Shown in pieces: positions 36,174-48,225 of a stretch of 64,000 nucleotides of DNA. Position numbers and translations under genes: made by a program. The stretch lies in assembly GCF_964355755.1 (NCBI RefSeq), contig NC_092671.1:17147501-17211500 (forward strand). The letters run 5' to 3'. Under the pieces are notes generated by a model. The model made no database searches. It saw only the letters and a program-made list of their open reading frames with translations, and was not told the origin of the DNA. Within the stretch, counting starts at the first letter, position 1; the number at the start of each line of letters is the position of its first letter. This DNA comes from Antedon mediterranea. Taxonomy: Eukaryota > Echinodermata > Crinoidea > Comatulida > Antedonidae.

Positions 36174-39149
36174 TGTTTATAATATTATGTATCTATTGCC
36201 AATTCAGATATCAACATTATCATATTTTATCCTAATCCCATTTATCGGCCATTGAATAGCTGGTATATTAAAATCTCCTGGCTAAAATCAATTTTCATTA
36301 ACATCCAATACAGATCGGCTGGGGCCGGATGCTTCCATGACACAGACAATTGTCAAAAAGTTCAAGTGAATTAATTGTAAAGCATTGTACAGAAAATAAT
36401 GTTTTCCATCACTAACGTAACAACCAGTAAAAGAAAAGCTCAGCCATCAATAGATCAGATCAGATACAATGATACACCAAGTAGTACATTGTTGTTTATT
36501 CTGTTAATTAATATCGGTGATTTCCAAAACTGACTGTCTGGCTATTGAATATTTCAAATCCATGTACAGCACTCGAGTGATAACAAAGCATATCGTATTC
36601 TGAATATTAGAACTCGACTTTTAACGTGCAGGCTTTTATCCGTCGTGTCGTTCCATTGAAAAGTCATAGAATGGTTTCAGCAATCGCATATGTTCAGCCT
36701 AATTAGATCAGTCGCATCAGTCCAGCCGAGTACTCTCATCATTCTCCAATATTCCGGCATATTAACTAGCTGACTCCTTATCTTACTCGAATTATGTGTT
36801 TAATCCATCAGGTGGTTGAATAAAGAACCGTATAATTAGATCGGTTAAATAGATGGTGTACTGTCAAAGCAGGGTTGTTTAGCTATACGTTACCATAACT
36901 GTCAGTGCTTAAACTGCCGTGTAACAAGATCAAAAGAAAGCCTAAGTCGAGGAATTTATTGTTTTTACAAACTACGCGTATTATATTACTGTAGGCCTAC
37001 ATCATTCATTATTTACATCTGGCATAATGGTACAAAACGGTCCAAAAACAAAAGCACGGTCTTAAGAAGACAACATTTTTACAAAATCAATTCGAATCTG
37101 CTACTTTTTACTACTGTCCAAGAGTGGGAACAGCTTTGTTCTTCATCAGATATAACAAATTAGAAATAATGGTCTGAATCCAAATAGGCCTATGCTTTTT
37201 TTTAAATAAAATAATAACACGTTGATTTTAAATAACTACATCTGGGTTATTCCTTAATCGTTACTCATTGATTAATACAAACGCTGTAGGCCCTATTGTT
37301 GATTTAGATTACCATTTATTTTTTTCAAAATCAATGCTGCTAATTAACAAAACCATAAGGGGAAACATTTGAGGATATATGCGTACTTTGGGAATATAAT
37401 TTTAATTGGGCTGAATCGTTTTAAATATTAATGGAGATATTTTACGGTGTCATCGGCTATAAAAAGTATGAGGGCCTCCTATTAGTAGGAAAGGAGTAAA
37501 TAAGGTCGTATATTGCTATCCCTCGTAAGCCGCACGTAGGAGGTATGGATAGTAGTTTACCGATGTTTGATGGCATAATACCAAAGATAAACTATTTATA
37601 TTCTTTGATCTGACACACTAATTGAAATTTAAAACTCTTTGTACATATAGATATATACATTCACAGGCATGGCAACTAAAGTGATAATCTAACATTCGAT
37701 GAGGTTAAGATGCGGAATATAGGCCTATATGTATTTTTTCTTTTGTATGTTCTATCCAAAGGAGCAGCAACAATTGCACTGGACGTGTAGGCCAAATTAT
37801 ACGCTTGAAAATACGCAAAACGTGGTGTAAATGTGATATCTTTTGCGTAAAATCATACGAACAATTCATAACATAAACGAAAGCGACAGAGGGCGTGCTA
37901 TCTAATAGTTCCACCCATGGTAAATAAAGATAACTCGAGCCTGATTTTTAAAATAGTTTGCTGGTATTTTGTTCTATAAAATTGCGGACGTTATCCTGCA
38001 AACAAACTTATATACAAACATAAACAAACTTTGATAAACATAAAACAGGCAAGCATTTTGCCACGTAAAGTAATGTATACCTAGTAATGGGCATCTGTGT
38101 GTGTAAGAGACTGTGATACGGGAGAAGAGGCACTGAAAGCCCATTGAACGAATTATTCTTAATTACGAACAATATCTCAAACAACGACCTAGAATTTTTT
38201 TGTCTAGAGTAAAATTGTTTCTACATTTAATTCGGATAGGCTATGATATATGGCATCGTTATGTTAAAACACAAATGCTGACGTCAGCACTCTGCGTTTG
38301 TCCATATTTGATAGATCTTGTACAGAATAAATTAAAAATGTTTAAATAGTAACACGTACTGTAGATATTAGTAATCCATATTATAACCCATGCAAAATGT
38401 ACTTGGTTAATGCATATAATGTGTATTTAATGCAATATTTTATATAATTATTACGAAATTACGGTGCCCAAATAATACCATGTTACGAACTCTGTGTGAT
38501 GTACCGTACCATAGAGATATTATATAATAGCTCTATGGATGTAGGCCTACCTAACTCTACAAATTTTAAATACATTCTTTAATGAACTCTCAACTTAAAT
38601 TACACATTAAATTGTCTAAATACACGACGAATAGCTGTTAAATAATGAGTTTAACGCTAGGCCTACCGTATGTATAGTAGTCATTTAGTAAGAAACAACT
38701 CTATCTTTAGTAACTGATGTTGTATAATGAACCTACCTTCAAATGTACTTTATATATCTTAATACACAATTATTAGAATTTCACTAAATAAAACACGTTG
38801 TCAGTATCTCGAACAATGTAAAGTGAAGAGAGATAGTGAATTCAGTTTAAGGTTGGTCCGGGGGTTGGTCTGCTAGAACATTTGCATACACGTGTATCAA
38901 TAACGACGCCCTCATACCGTAAATGATTTCCTCGATGTTTTGTTCACTGTTCAAATAACAGTGGTTTGGTTACTGTACCTCTTTTCCTTTCTAACTTCAA
39001 TACAACAAAGTAATGTTTTGTTTTCTGTTACTGTACCTCTTTGCTTTTCTAACTTCAATAGGCCTACAACAAACTAACCTCAATCGGAACAACCCGTACA
39101 CTAACCTGGTTCTAATACTTAATTATAATTTACGGTATAGCTTGTTTGA
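36174..39149. other. Upstream region of the Elk-type channel gene; no gene recognised
   Basis: It should contain the 5' UTR and promoter, but no TATA box or start site can be argued. At about 37.09-37.15 kb the minus strand has CTGATGAAGAACAAAGCTG then TTC, a CTGATGA box followed by an inverted repeat but lacking GAAA. Confidence 0.5.
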
Positions 39150-39153
39150 TTAA

Positions 39154-39695
39154 AGATGTATTGTCCCTTGAAACACAAAAAAATGAAGGTCAAAATATTC
39201 TAAATTTAAAGTGGCCATATCAAAGTAATATTAAAGTTTTTCATTTTAAGTCGAAAATTCGAGCCAAAACAACAAGTTTACGTAATTAACAGGTAAATTA
39301 GTTTGATTACATTTCATCTGGAAAATCGTCACGAGCGAAAGTAAACAAAGATTTCAAACCATGAGTACGCATTATGCATTGCTAAATTAGCATTGTTTAC
39401 AACTCGTCACGGTTAAGAAGGTATTTTCACACAGATCATGAGGAAGTTTTATGATTATGCATACAGAGTAGCCAAACAAGCACGTTTCCTTATGGGATAT
39501 GTTTTGATTGAAAACTTTGACTGGAAGTCAAAGTTATTTTTTTAACAAAAAAATGTCTGTATTTCAGTTAAATTTTTTTTTTTCGAATAATTTTTGGTGA
39601 TAGTTAATAACTATTATGATACTTCAAAATGACCCACCTTTTTTTGAAATCTTTTATTTTTTATTTTTTTGGAATTTGACAAAGGGACAATACAT
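39154..39695. mobile_element. TTAA-flanked TIR transposon, non-autonomous, copy 1
   Basis: The left end AGATGTATTGTCCCTTG follows TTAA. The right end is AAAGGGACAATACAT, with the terminal bases damaged. About 540 bp aligns throughout with the copy at 41091, including a shared TCACACAGAT block and the inverted AACTTTGACTGGAAGTCAAA. There is no transposase. TTAA targets suggest a piggyBac-like mobiliser. Confidence 0.85.
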
Positions 39696-39699
39696 ACAT

Positions 39700-41085
39700 T
39701 TTACTTCACTAGGCCTATAGTTTTATCAGCATTCATAGCTAAATTATACAGACGTGATATGTTGTGTGATAGTCTGTCACATAAAAATGTATTTACAATT
39801 AATGTTATTATGCTCATTGAAGAATGTCTATTAAAACCATTTTCATGTTATGTCACCTGGTGATAGACGTGTCAAGCAGCAGCTGGAGTTATGTTTAACA
39901 CGTTATTGGGTATGGTAGAATTTGTCAGTGACACGTATTATTTTGACGCTCAATAACGCTGAATTAATTGGTCATCGTGTACCGGTAAACGTCCACTGCA
40001 CTGCCAGTGTAACGTGATATCAGTATGAGCTTAATTATTTTGTATAGGCCTATTTTTTTTACCGAAAACCATGAATAAGTGTTAATTAAATTACACAAGT
40101 ATTGTGAAAATAATTTATTTTTTCACATAGTGGTGATCTATGTTGTAAACACGGATGTAACAAAAATAACACCTGACGTCAACCATTGCTGGACAAAATT
40201 ATTATACTTAAGTGCCATAGTGACATACTTAAGTATAACGCAGAATAAGTAAATTAAACTTAAATTTGTTTTGTTCTAAAGGCAAACATAAATACATTTA
40301 CTAATTTCAAATATTGTAATAAATAAATTTTTCAATAATTGAAAAAAAACGACATATGTCATTCAACAGGGAATGCGAATAGACACTCATCAGGGAAATG
40401 TAATGTGACATTTCTAACGAGAATATTGTTGGAGATCATCAAAAAGGGATTATGAAACCATAGAAATGATGATGATTACACTCCAGAAAAATAGAAAATA
40501 TTAACATTATTTTTTAATATGCGCCAACCTGTCTATATATATGTATAAGTACAATTAAGATTTTATTAGAAATGCTCTTTTTTCCAAACCAAAAATTAGT
40601 ATGTAAAACTAACCCTGACAGTTTCTTCAGAAGTTATTACTACAAACCAGATGAACATTTTCAATCATACAATTAAGATTGTTACATTACATTTATGTAG
40701 CGCTCATTTCTATGAAAAGCTCACATACTCGCATTGGTTAAAATAAAACATCTTTAAATGTTTTTTTAAACTGATTATAATCGTTCAAATGTTTAATGTA
40801 ACTTTTGGTAAATTGTTGCAGATTCTTGGTCCAGCAACGAAAACGAGCGGTCAGCAAATGTCTTTCGATTAGTTTGAAAATTAGTTAGGCCTAAAGAAAA
40901 TAAAACTTTAAAAAATAAAAATCAGACTTTGAATAGGCCATTTATTTGCAGTTTTAATAAAGTTATTCACTTCTGTAGAAAAAAACAAACTAATGATCTC
41001 ACTTATAAAAAGACACAAGAAACGGTTAATTTTAACCAAAAACCGTTGTCGGCAGACTATTCAGGTATTTTTTGCTTTAAGGAAA
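39700..41085. other. Spacer between two transposon copies
   Basis: A segment at 40680-40900 contains TGTAGCGCTC and GCAGATTCTTGGTCCAGCAA, which looks like older repeat sequence. No gene recognised. Confidence 0.4.
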
Positions 41086-41090
41086 TCATA

Positions 41091-41628
41091 AGATGTATTG
41101 TCCCTTGAAACACAAAAAAAAAAAAAATATTCTAAATTTAAATTGGCCATATCAAAGTAATATTAAAGTTATTCACTTTAAGTCGAAAATTTGAGCCAAA
41201 AACAAGTTTACGTAATTAACAGGTAAATTAATTTGATTACATTTCGTCTGGAAAATCTTCGCGAGCAAAAGTAAACAAAGATTTCAAACCATGAGTATGC
41301 ATTATGCATGATGCTAATTAGGATTGTTTACACCTCGTCACGGTTTAGAAGGTGTTCTCACACAGATTGCGAGAAAGTTTTATGATTATGCATACAGAGT
41401 AGCCAAACAAGCGCATTGCATTATGAGATATGTTTTGATCGAAAACTTTGACTGGAAGTCAAAGTTATTTTTTGAACAAAAAAACGTCTGTATTTCAGTT
41501 AAATGATTTTTTTGACTAATTTTTGGTGAAAGTTAAAAATTATTATGATACTTCAAAATGACCCACTTTTTTTTAAAATCTTCTTTTTTAATTTTTTTTG
41601 GGGAATTAGTCAAAGGGACAATACATCT
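41091..41628. mobile_element. TTAA-flanked TIR transposon, non-autonomous, copy 2
   Basis: AGATGTATTGTCCCTTG on the left and CAAAGGGACAATACATCT on the right are inverted repeats of about 17 bp. TTAA follows at 41629-41632. The left flank reads CATA, so one target copy is mutated. A 60-codon open frame inside is not shared intact with copy 1. Confidence 0.87.
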
Positions 41629-41639
41629 TTAAGATTACT

Positions 41640-44220
41640 AGTACTAGAACGTTAAGCCTACTACCAGATACATTCCGTATATAATACATATACTCATCAT
41701 GAAACACAGAACATGATGATAAAATCATGTTGTGTAGGCTATTTCATTTCATTTATTTATTCGACATCAAAAGTTACTATAACATGATATGAGCTTGTTT
41801 GTGTGTAGTGTGTTGTGAACCTGCTACTTTAGGTTCAGAAGAGGTTCCTCCACATTTACAGGTTAAGAAAATATCCCCATATGAGACAACTGATTTTGGC
41901 TGTATTAACACACATATTATTGACACCGAGCCGATATTATTTCACTACTGATGTATGTATGACAAAAATAACTATAGAATCAAAATGAAAGGAAATATCA
42001 AACCAGTTTGATTGATTCTCAATCTTAATTAGGAATTATAATCAAAATTCACAACATAGTAAATTACAAACATTCTAATTATCTTCAATAATCATGGAAA
42101 ATGTATATAATGAAGATTTTATGGAAGCAAATTATGCCAATTGTTTTCTCGGAACTTCTTACGTTTAATGTAATAGTCATAATCTACGGTCTTAATTCAT
42201 AGTATATGAGTGTTTAACCTATTTCTCGTTATGTTTCATGAAATATCAACGGATTGAATGACGGGAGGCAAGTAAATTCATGAAACACTGTTAACCCAGC
42301 TCTGTTTGGAAATTACATTTATTAATGTAACTGTAGTAGCCTATTATTTATTTGGTATTATTCCTGTAATGGAGCATGGGTAGCATTTTCTTAATTATTA
42401 TATTTCTACATTGACAGTATCGCATAACCAATAATTAGTGTGATGTACTTTTCAGTAGAAAATGAAAAAAAAAGGCTAATTACTCGGGTATCTTCTAAAA
42501 TAAATGCAATAGTACAATGTTTCTTTAATGATGCCAGCTCATCAGCGTAAATACATTGTTTTCCTGCTGTATTCATGCGACATGATTACATCATTGAAAA
42601 AACGAAGCCACGTCAAGTTTGTGTACAGTTATTGTATCAATGAAGGAAGCGGAGTTCCTGTATTCAAAGCAACACATGTCATAGGCTTTTATTATGTTAA
42701 TAACATGCAAACCAACCTATCCTGCTGAAAATTGAATAAATAAATCACAATAATAAGTACGATCACAGGTCGGCAAGACAGAATACATAAAGATATAAAC
42801 AAATCATCTAAGTAATAAAATCGACACTTTATTGCATAAATACTTGTGAAAATCAATATTTTACAGAGTAATAAAATATTAAAATCAACCTCTGACAAAA
42901 AGAGGCTAAAAATTAACTACTGAACATTGTAATTTGTGAAATTTAGATACTCCTATGGTATCATGTGGTACCGGTAATGTAAACATATGCGCTCAATTAC
43001 ATTTTAGCGGGATGAATTCCTTGTCACTTCATTTATACGAATAGTGTCACTGAAAATGTTGAAATAAAAACTTTTACCGAAATAAATCAAGTTGTGTTCA
43101 CGTATTAAATGCTTTGAAATAATAATGATTTTTAATAGAACCGGTATTGCAAAGAAATACGTAATAATATTTACCGTATTTTTACAACTGGAAGGGCTTG
43201 GAGATTTAGATTTTAATAAAGTACAATCCGATTCATATAAAATAAACGCGAAAACATTTATTAAAATAAACATTTAGAAATAAATTAAAACTTGACGGCA
43301 TTTGGTTGTAAAATGTAATCATACATGTCATAAAACCTTTATAAACAGAAACAATAAAAACGACGTAAATCCCCGAAACAAAACAAAATGTTGATACTTG
43401 CAAATACATTCTATTTAGTAGGTTTGGGTTTAAAATAAGCAGAGTGAATCTAATTCAACCTGCTCAGCATTTAAAAACTTGAGAACTTAATTGCTCTAAC
43501 AAGATCAGATTGTTGTTGAAGCAGTAGCTGGGATCAAATTCGGCTGATATTTATTTATGGACAACGTAAATATCATTTAAATAAAAATGTGAAATTTAGA
43601 TCAAATACCAAACCAATACATGCAAATTAACCAAGACGAGGTAAATTACACAGGTATCAGTGATAATGTATAGTATTAGGGTTAGGGTTGAGAAAGGTTA
43701 TTTTAATTCCACAGCTAAAAATAGCGATCATTTTCGGGATTTTACTTTAGACTTTCAAAGAATTGTTTTGATAGTGTTATGTAACTTGGTACTGTATTGT
43801 TCATTTATTGTAATTTTCATAGGTTCTTCTCTCCATTTATGGAGGCATTTCTGAATGAAATTGAAGTTTACTTTAAACAACTTATTAGTCAGTCACCAGT
43901 GGATTAGTAAACTTTAAAATGTGTTAATAGAGAAATACATAAAACAATATTTAAAATATCATGAGCATGTCTTTTAAAATTAATTATTATGAAGTCCATA
44001 AGATACATATTAAATAAATAACAATTTCTTATTACAATCAAATTTATAAAAGAAGATATTTACCATTATGTTCATGAGGGGTTGTCTATATCTAGATGCA
44101 ATGATAAAAATGTATTTTTCATAATTATACAGTTTTTACATTTTCTTGTGTCCACCTTTCTTTTCAAAAACTTACATAAACTGACTTGGTGTACTGAAAG
44201 CATTTCTCAAATACATGACA
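41640..44220. other. Intergenic stretch without a recognised gene
   Basis: TTTCATTTCATTTATTTATT at 41743-41762 may be a minus-strand LINE tail. The GGGTTAGGGTT at 43679-43689 is too short to be telomeric. Open frames at 42.5-43.9 kb have no motifs. Confidence 0.45.
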
Positions 44221-44221
44221 G

Positions 44222-44705
44222 CATTATTAAGACATCGATAACACCATCAAAGACATCGATGAAACCACCATCAAAGATATCGATGGCACCATCAAAGACA
44301 TTAATGACACCATCAAAGACATCGATGACGCGATCAAAGACATCGATGACGCCATCAAAGACAGCATTATTAAGACATCGATGAAACCATCAAAGACATC
44401 GATGAAACCATCTAAGACTTCGATGAAACCATCAAAGACATCGATGACATAATCAAAGACATCGATGACACCACCAAAGACATCGATGACACCATCGATG
44501 ACGCCATCAAAGACATTGATGAAACCATCAAAGACATCGATGACACCATCAAAAACATCGATGACACCATTAAAGACATCGATGACATAATCAAAGACAT
44601 TAATGACATAATCAAAGACATCGATGACACCATCAAATACATTGACACCATCAACGACATCGATGACACCATCAAATACATTGACACCATCAACGATACA
44701 ATTAA
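44222..44705. repeat. Minisatellite, unit about 21 bp (ACATCGATGACACCATCAAAG)
   Basis: About 480 bp of 21-bp units with 15-, 18- and 12-bp variants, nearly always multiples of three. Open frames therefore persist on both strands (Ser-Met-Ser-Leu rich on minus, Lys-Thr-Ser-Met rich on plus). It begins about 250 bp beyond the DBR1 stop codon, in its 3' flank or 3' UTR. Confidence 0.9.
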
Positions 44706-44868
44706 AGACATTACCCTTGGCATTTTGGCTTCAGTGTAAGATTGCATACATTTGTGCCCTTTGCTAATTAAAACTTCTACCAATTCATTAAACTTGTTAA
44801 TGTCAAATCTTTATCTAGAACAACTTCCATATGTACACAAATCCCCACCTCTACAAAAATCATTTGTT

Positions 44869-44874
44869 TTTATT
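44869..44874 (-). promoter_or_regulatory. Candidate poly(A) signal of DBR1
   Basis: AATAAA on the minus strand about 80 nt after the DBR1 stop codon. It is the first such hexamer downstream in gene sense. No transcript evidence is available. Confidence 0.35.
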
Positions 44875-44952
44875 TCAGCACCTGCTAACATTATACTGGG
44901 TTTGAGTACCTCCTTACAAACATGATGTGTTCTACCTGTAAGGCCACACACC

Positions 44953-45411
44953 TCACATATCTTCATCTTTGTTTTCATACATACTAACATTACGACGTTT
45001 GAATTTCTTTGCTCCTGGACTTGTTGAACTTGAACTTGTTTCTGTGTGCGAGTCAGTATGGTCTGTATCCTCCTCTTGTGATGAATATATGCTTTCATTG
45101 CGTCTTTTAAATTTTTCAAGAGAAGACGACGTAGAATGATCAGTGTCCGTATCGGCAGAGGTTTTTCCAGTATCTGTTGTGTTTCCAATGTCACTATCAA
45201 CCTCGCTATGCAAGATAACATCACTACTCGAATCCAATAACAGTGGATTTTTACAGGATTTCGAGTCATCTCTTTTTTTAATTGCTGCTAATATCTCTTC
45301 CTCTTCATCTTTAAACTCATCTTCCAAAAATAAAATTTTCTTCTCTTCTATTACCTCTTTAACTTTATCATCATCATCTTCAACATCATCATCATCCTCG
45401 TCATCATCATC

Positions 45412-45444
<33 letters not shown>

Positions 45445-45781
45445 TTCTTCTTCTTCTAAAGAGATTTCATCAGGATTTACAGATGTCTCTAAAATTGTAT
45501 CATCGATAAAGTCATCATTGATTGAAATCTCTGCAACATTATCATCAGGCATTGAATTAGCATCTCCATCTATGAGATAAAATGGATCTGTAAGACCAAG
45601 ATTAGCGCAGAATTCTGTGGTTTGTGGATTCACGCATGCACTTGGTTGTTGTGCTCTACCCTTAGAGTTCGCTGGGTTATATGCAGACGCCGTTTTTGTA
45701 AAATTGTCCGGTACTTGTACACTGTCTCCCATCGCCTTTCTGGCAGCCTCAATCTGATCTTCAGTTACGCTATAATCATAC
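44953..45781 (-). CDS. DBR1: Lariat debranching enzyme DBR1, terminal coding exon 9
   Basis: This is the largest exon: 829 nt, 275 codons and a stop. It starts after GTTTTAG with G completing Lys, then YDYSVTEDQIEAARKAMGDS and VQVPDNFTKTASAYNP. NPQTTEFCANLGL is the conserved end of the C-terminal domain (human NPQTTEFCAQLGI). The second half is a disordered tail. It has NPDEISLEEEE leading into an Asp-rich run encoded by a (GAT)n tract, a Lys/Glu segment, and a Ser/Thr/Asp-rich region with two copies of a KFKRRNxSxY peptide. Human DBR1 ends with one such motif (KIKRRNQAIY), probably a nuclear-localisation signal. The protein stops ENKDEDM at 44953. An internal ATG opens a shorter frame at 45732, but homology continues upstream to the splice acceptor. 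Confidence 0.95.
45367..45456. repeat. Coding (ATC/GAT)n tract in DBR1 exon 9
   Basis: About 90 bp of CAT/CTT/CCT triplets, on the minus strand GAT/GAA/GAG, encoding the Asp/Glu run of the DBR1 tail. It is a length-variable site candidate that would keep frame. Confidence 0.9.
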
Positions 45782-48225
45782 CTAAAACAAAATATTAATA
45801 AAACATAAAGACAACCAGATTATGAATATCCAAGCTCCTCACCAAAGGTCAAATACAACAACCACTACAGCTGAAAGCTGAATTCTTCAATACATGGATA
45901 GGGACTTTTCGATTTGAATGAAAGTGCATATGTACGTGGATAGTCATTTTGACACACCAGTGAATGAATGATACAATGACCATTGTAATCTAGTGTGCGT
46001 GGTGCTATTCCACTGGGCCAATGTTAGCATAGGCATAGTGTTTGCAACGTGGCCTATATCCTAAATTCCTTAAGTAAAGCTTGGTGTTACGAACTAGGCC
46101 CTAACCTGTATTATTAAAATAACCACTGAAATGCATACTGTATCCCCAGAAAATCATTGCAAGATCAAGCCATGATGTTTATAAACATTTGCAATGCTAT
46201 GATGTCATATTCCCACTCGTAGTCAAGAGAGCGAACGGAAAAATGCCACTGAAAACTCTCAAACTTAGCAGTTGACATGCCAGTGGACTTGCGCATGCTT
46301 AAATCATATAAATAACATCATAGGGTATCAGACTACATTATGGGCATGTAAATCGAAAAGGCTATCTGTGTGAACGAGTGCTTTCACAGATAACATAACA
46401 ATATACAGTTATGCTTATTCACATTCTGTTAAAAACTGTTTCTGTTTACAAAAGAAATTGTCAGAACAGAAAACACAGAAAAATTATACTGTCTATTATC
46501 GATGGTCTCAATGTTTCAAATATAAAATCGTTAAAAAGATGTTGATTTGTTTTATCTTTTTGCTGCCTTAAACAATAAAACTACAGGATTAGTCTTTGAT
46601 AGGATATTTTAGTGATTTGACATTTCAACTGTATTTTTATTTACTATTAAACATTTACATACTGTCATCTTGAATTGTCGGCTGAATACAAACATTAACA
46701 AAGGATCAATATGTGATTACTGCACATTCAGTAATTTCAGATTTCATCAAAACATTTATACTAATGTGGCAATACAGAAAATGATAACAATTAAATATTT
46801 TTATATTCAAAATTTTTTTTCTCCAATCAGTGCATTAGGAGATCTACTAGATAGTGATTTAATTAGATGCGCTTTTTGGGAATCCGGTCTGTTGGTTGTG
46901 TGTTGTTTTCTTGTTCCTTCGCTTGCGTACCATCTACAGTAGTTAATACATAATTTTATGTATCGTTTTGAGGCAAAAATAAATTGTCAAAATGAAATGA
47001 AAGAATTTGAAAAGGTTTAAGGTCAAAGTAATATGTAAATATAAATTTATTTATTCTGGTCCTCAAGCTTAACTGGAAACTGAGGACATTTGTATTAGCC
47101 CCTCCACGGCAGACAGCAGTGCAGCGCCTACGCAGAACAGCACACCAGGAGACCATCCCCTACTCTTTTTAAATAGTGTACCAAGTTCTTTAACATGCAC
47201 TATATGTACATGGGACCAATGGCTAAAAATCCAATCTGAAGGACGAGATAATGACAGTAAAGCATCTTGCCTAACTAAGGATGCAATCAGTATGGCTCGA
47301 ACCCATGCCTAACACATGTTAGTCTGATATCATCACTCTCTAATACATAATATACAGCACCCAACGCAATTCCCAGACGTTCTCCCATCCAGGAAGCAAC
47401 CAGGCCCAACGTTGCCAACTTTGGTGACCTGATGGGAACCGGTGTTTCAATGCAGTATGGTCGTATTACAAAAAAAAAAAAATTGGTTTTGTTTATGTAT
47501 TTTTACGCGAGTATGTACTACGTATTTGGATTTGGTACAAAATTTTGTTTTTAGTTTAAATTAATGATCGATTTATTATAAAAACCTATGACAAATATAT
47601 GTAGAAATGCAAATTACTGTTGAAAAGACAAAAGTTAAAAGACTTGACATAGTTGTCTTAGCAAGCAACACAAATACTGTCTACATTATTTGATACCTAA
47701 ATGGCATTTAGTGCAACATTAAGTGCTGTATTATTGACATAACAGCTTCATATAACATGGAAACAAAACAATGGCACTGCCTTTATGGACAGGGTACAAC
47801 TGAATCGACACGTTGACCTACATATACTGATTTTAGCAAATATATTCTAGACTATAAAACATCATATTAATGGAAAATTCTAAAAGAAAATCTTTGAAAC
47901 AGGGCGACAAATTGAAATTCTATCAAGTGTGAGTTACAATGCTTTTGTTCACTCTATTCTAAATATCAAAAGATATTTCTCCTAGAAAAATTAATTTTTT
48001 ATTTCATGTAATGATTCTCTACAATTTTGAAGACTGATAAATTCAAAACCTACACAAGAAAACAACAAAATCAGTAAAACAATGCTACACCTACTTTTAA
48101 CGAAAAGTCTAAAACATTCGAAGCGGCAGCACTCCAATTTTATATGCGGAGGAAAAACAATTAAAGAAGGCTCCCGCACACTACAGATGTCAAACAATAA
48201 GTCAATAACGGAGTAGCGCAAAGTC
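45782..48225. other. DBR1 intron 8, left part
   Basis: Contains the SINE at 47.03-47.45 kb and a possible older TIR pair (GGGACTTTTCGATTTG near 45.9 kb, AAATCGAAAAGGCTATC near 46.36 kb). No nested gene recognised. Confidence 0.5.
47030..47455 (-). mobile_element. Full-length 5S-headed SINE
   Basis: On the minus strand the head has ACCGGTTCCCATCAGGTCACC, GTTGGGCCTGGTTGC, TGGATGGGAGAACGTCTGGG and GGGTGCTGTAT, the 3' half of 5S rRNA with its internal promoter box C. Next come GGGTTCGAGCC (a tRNA-type B box), a central block TTAAAGAACTTGGTACACTA and AAAAAGAGTAGGGGATGG, and a tail CCAGTTAAGCTTGAGGACCA ending in AATAAATAAA. The 5S/tRNA composite head resembles SINE3/AmnSINE-type organisation. Confidence 0.82.

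Noticed and set aside
37085-37150. Second hammerhead-like motif (CTGATGAAGAAC..GTTC)
   Set aside because: The GAAA box is missing after the inverted repeat, so the core is incomplete.
43679-43690. GGGTTAGGGTT as telomeric sequence
   Set aside because: Fewer than two full units, isolated in ordinary sequence.
44811-45269. Minus-strand frame overlapping the end of DBR1 in another frame
   Set aside because: It overlaps the homologous DBR1 frame, which has clear conserved motifs; this one has none.
45143-45580. Plus-strand Ser-rich frame
   Set aside because: It is the antisense shadow of the Asp/Ser-rich DBR1 tail.
45897-46370. A roughly 470-bp TIR element in DBR1 intron 8
   Set aside because: The inverted match (GGGACTTTTCGATTTG against AAATCGAAAAGGC) is short and imperfect, with no target duplication visible.
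47354-47416. A 5S rRNA gene
   Set aside because: Only the 3' half matches, with many differences, and it continues into a SINE body.
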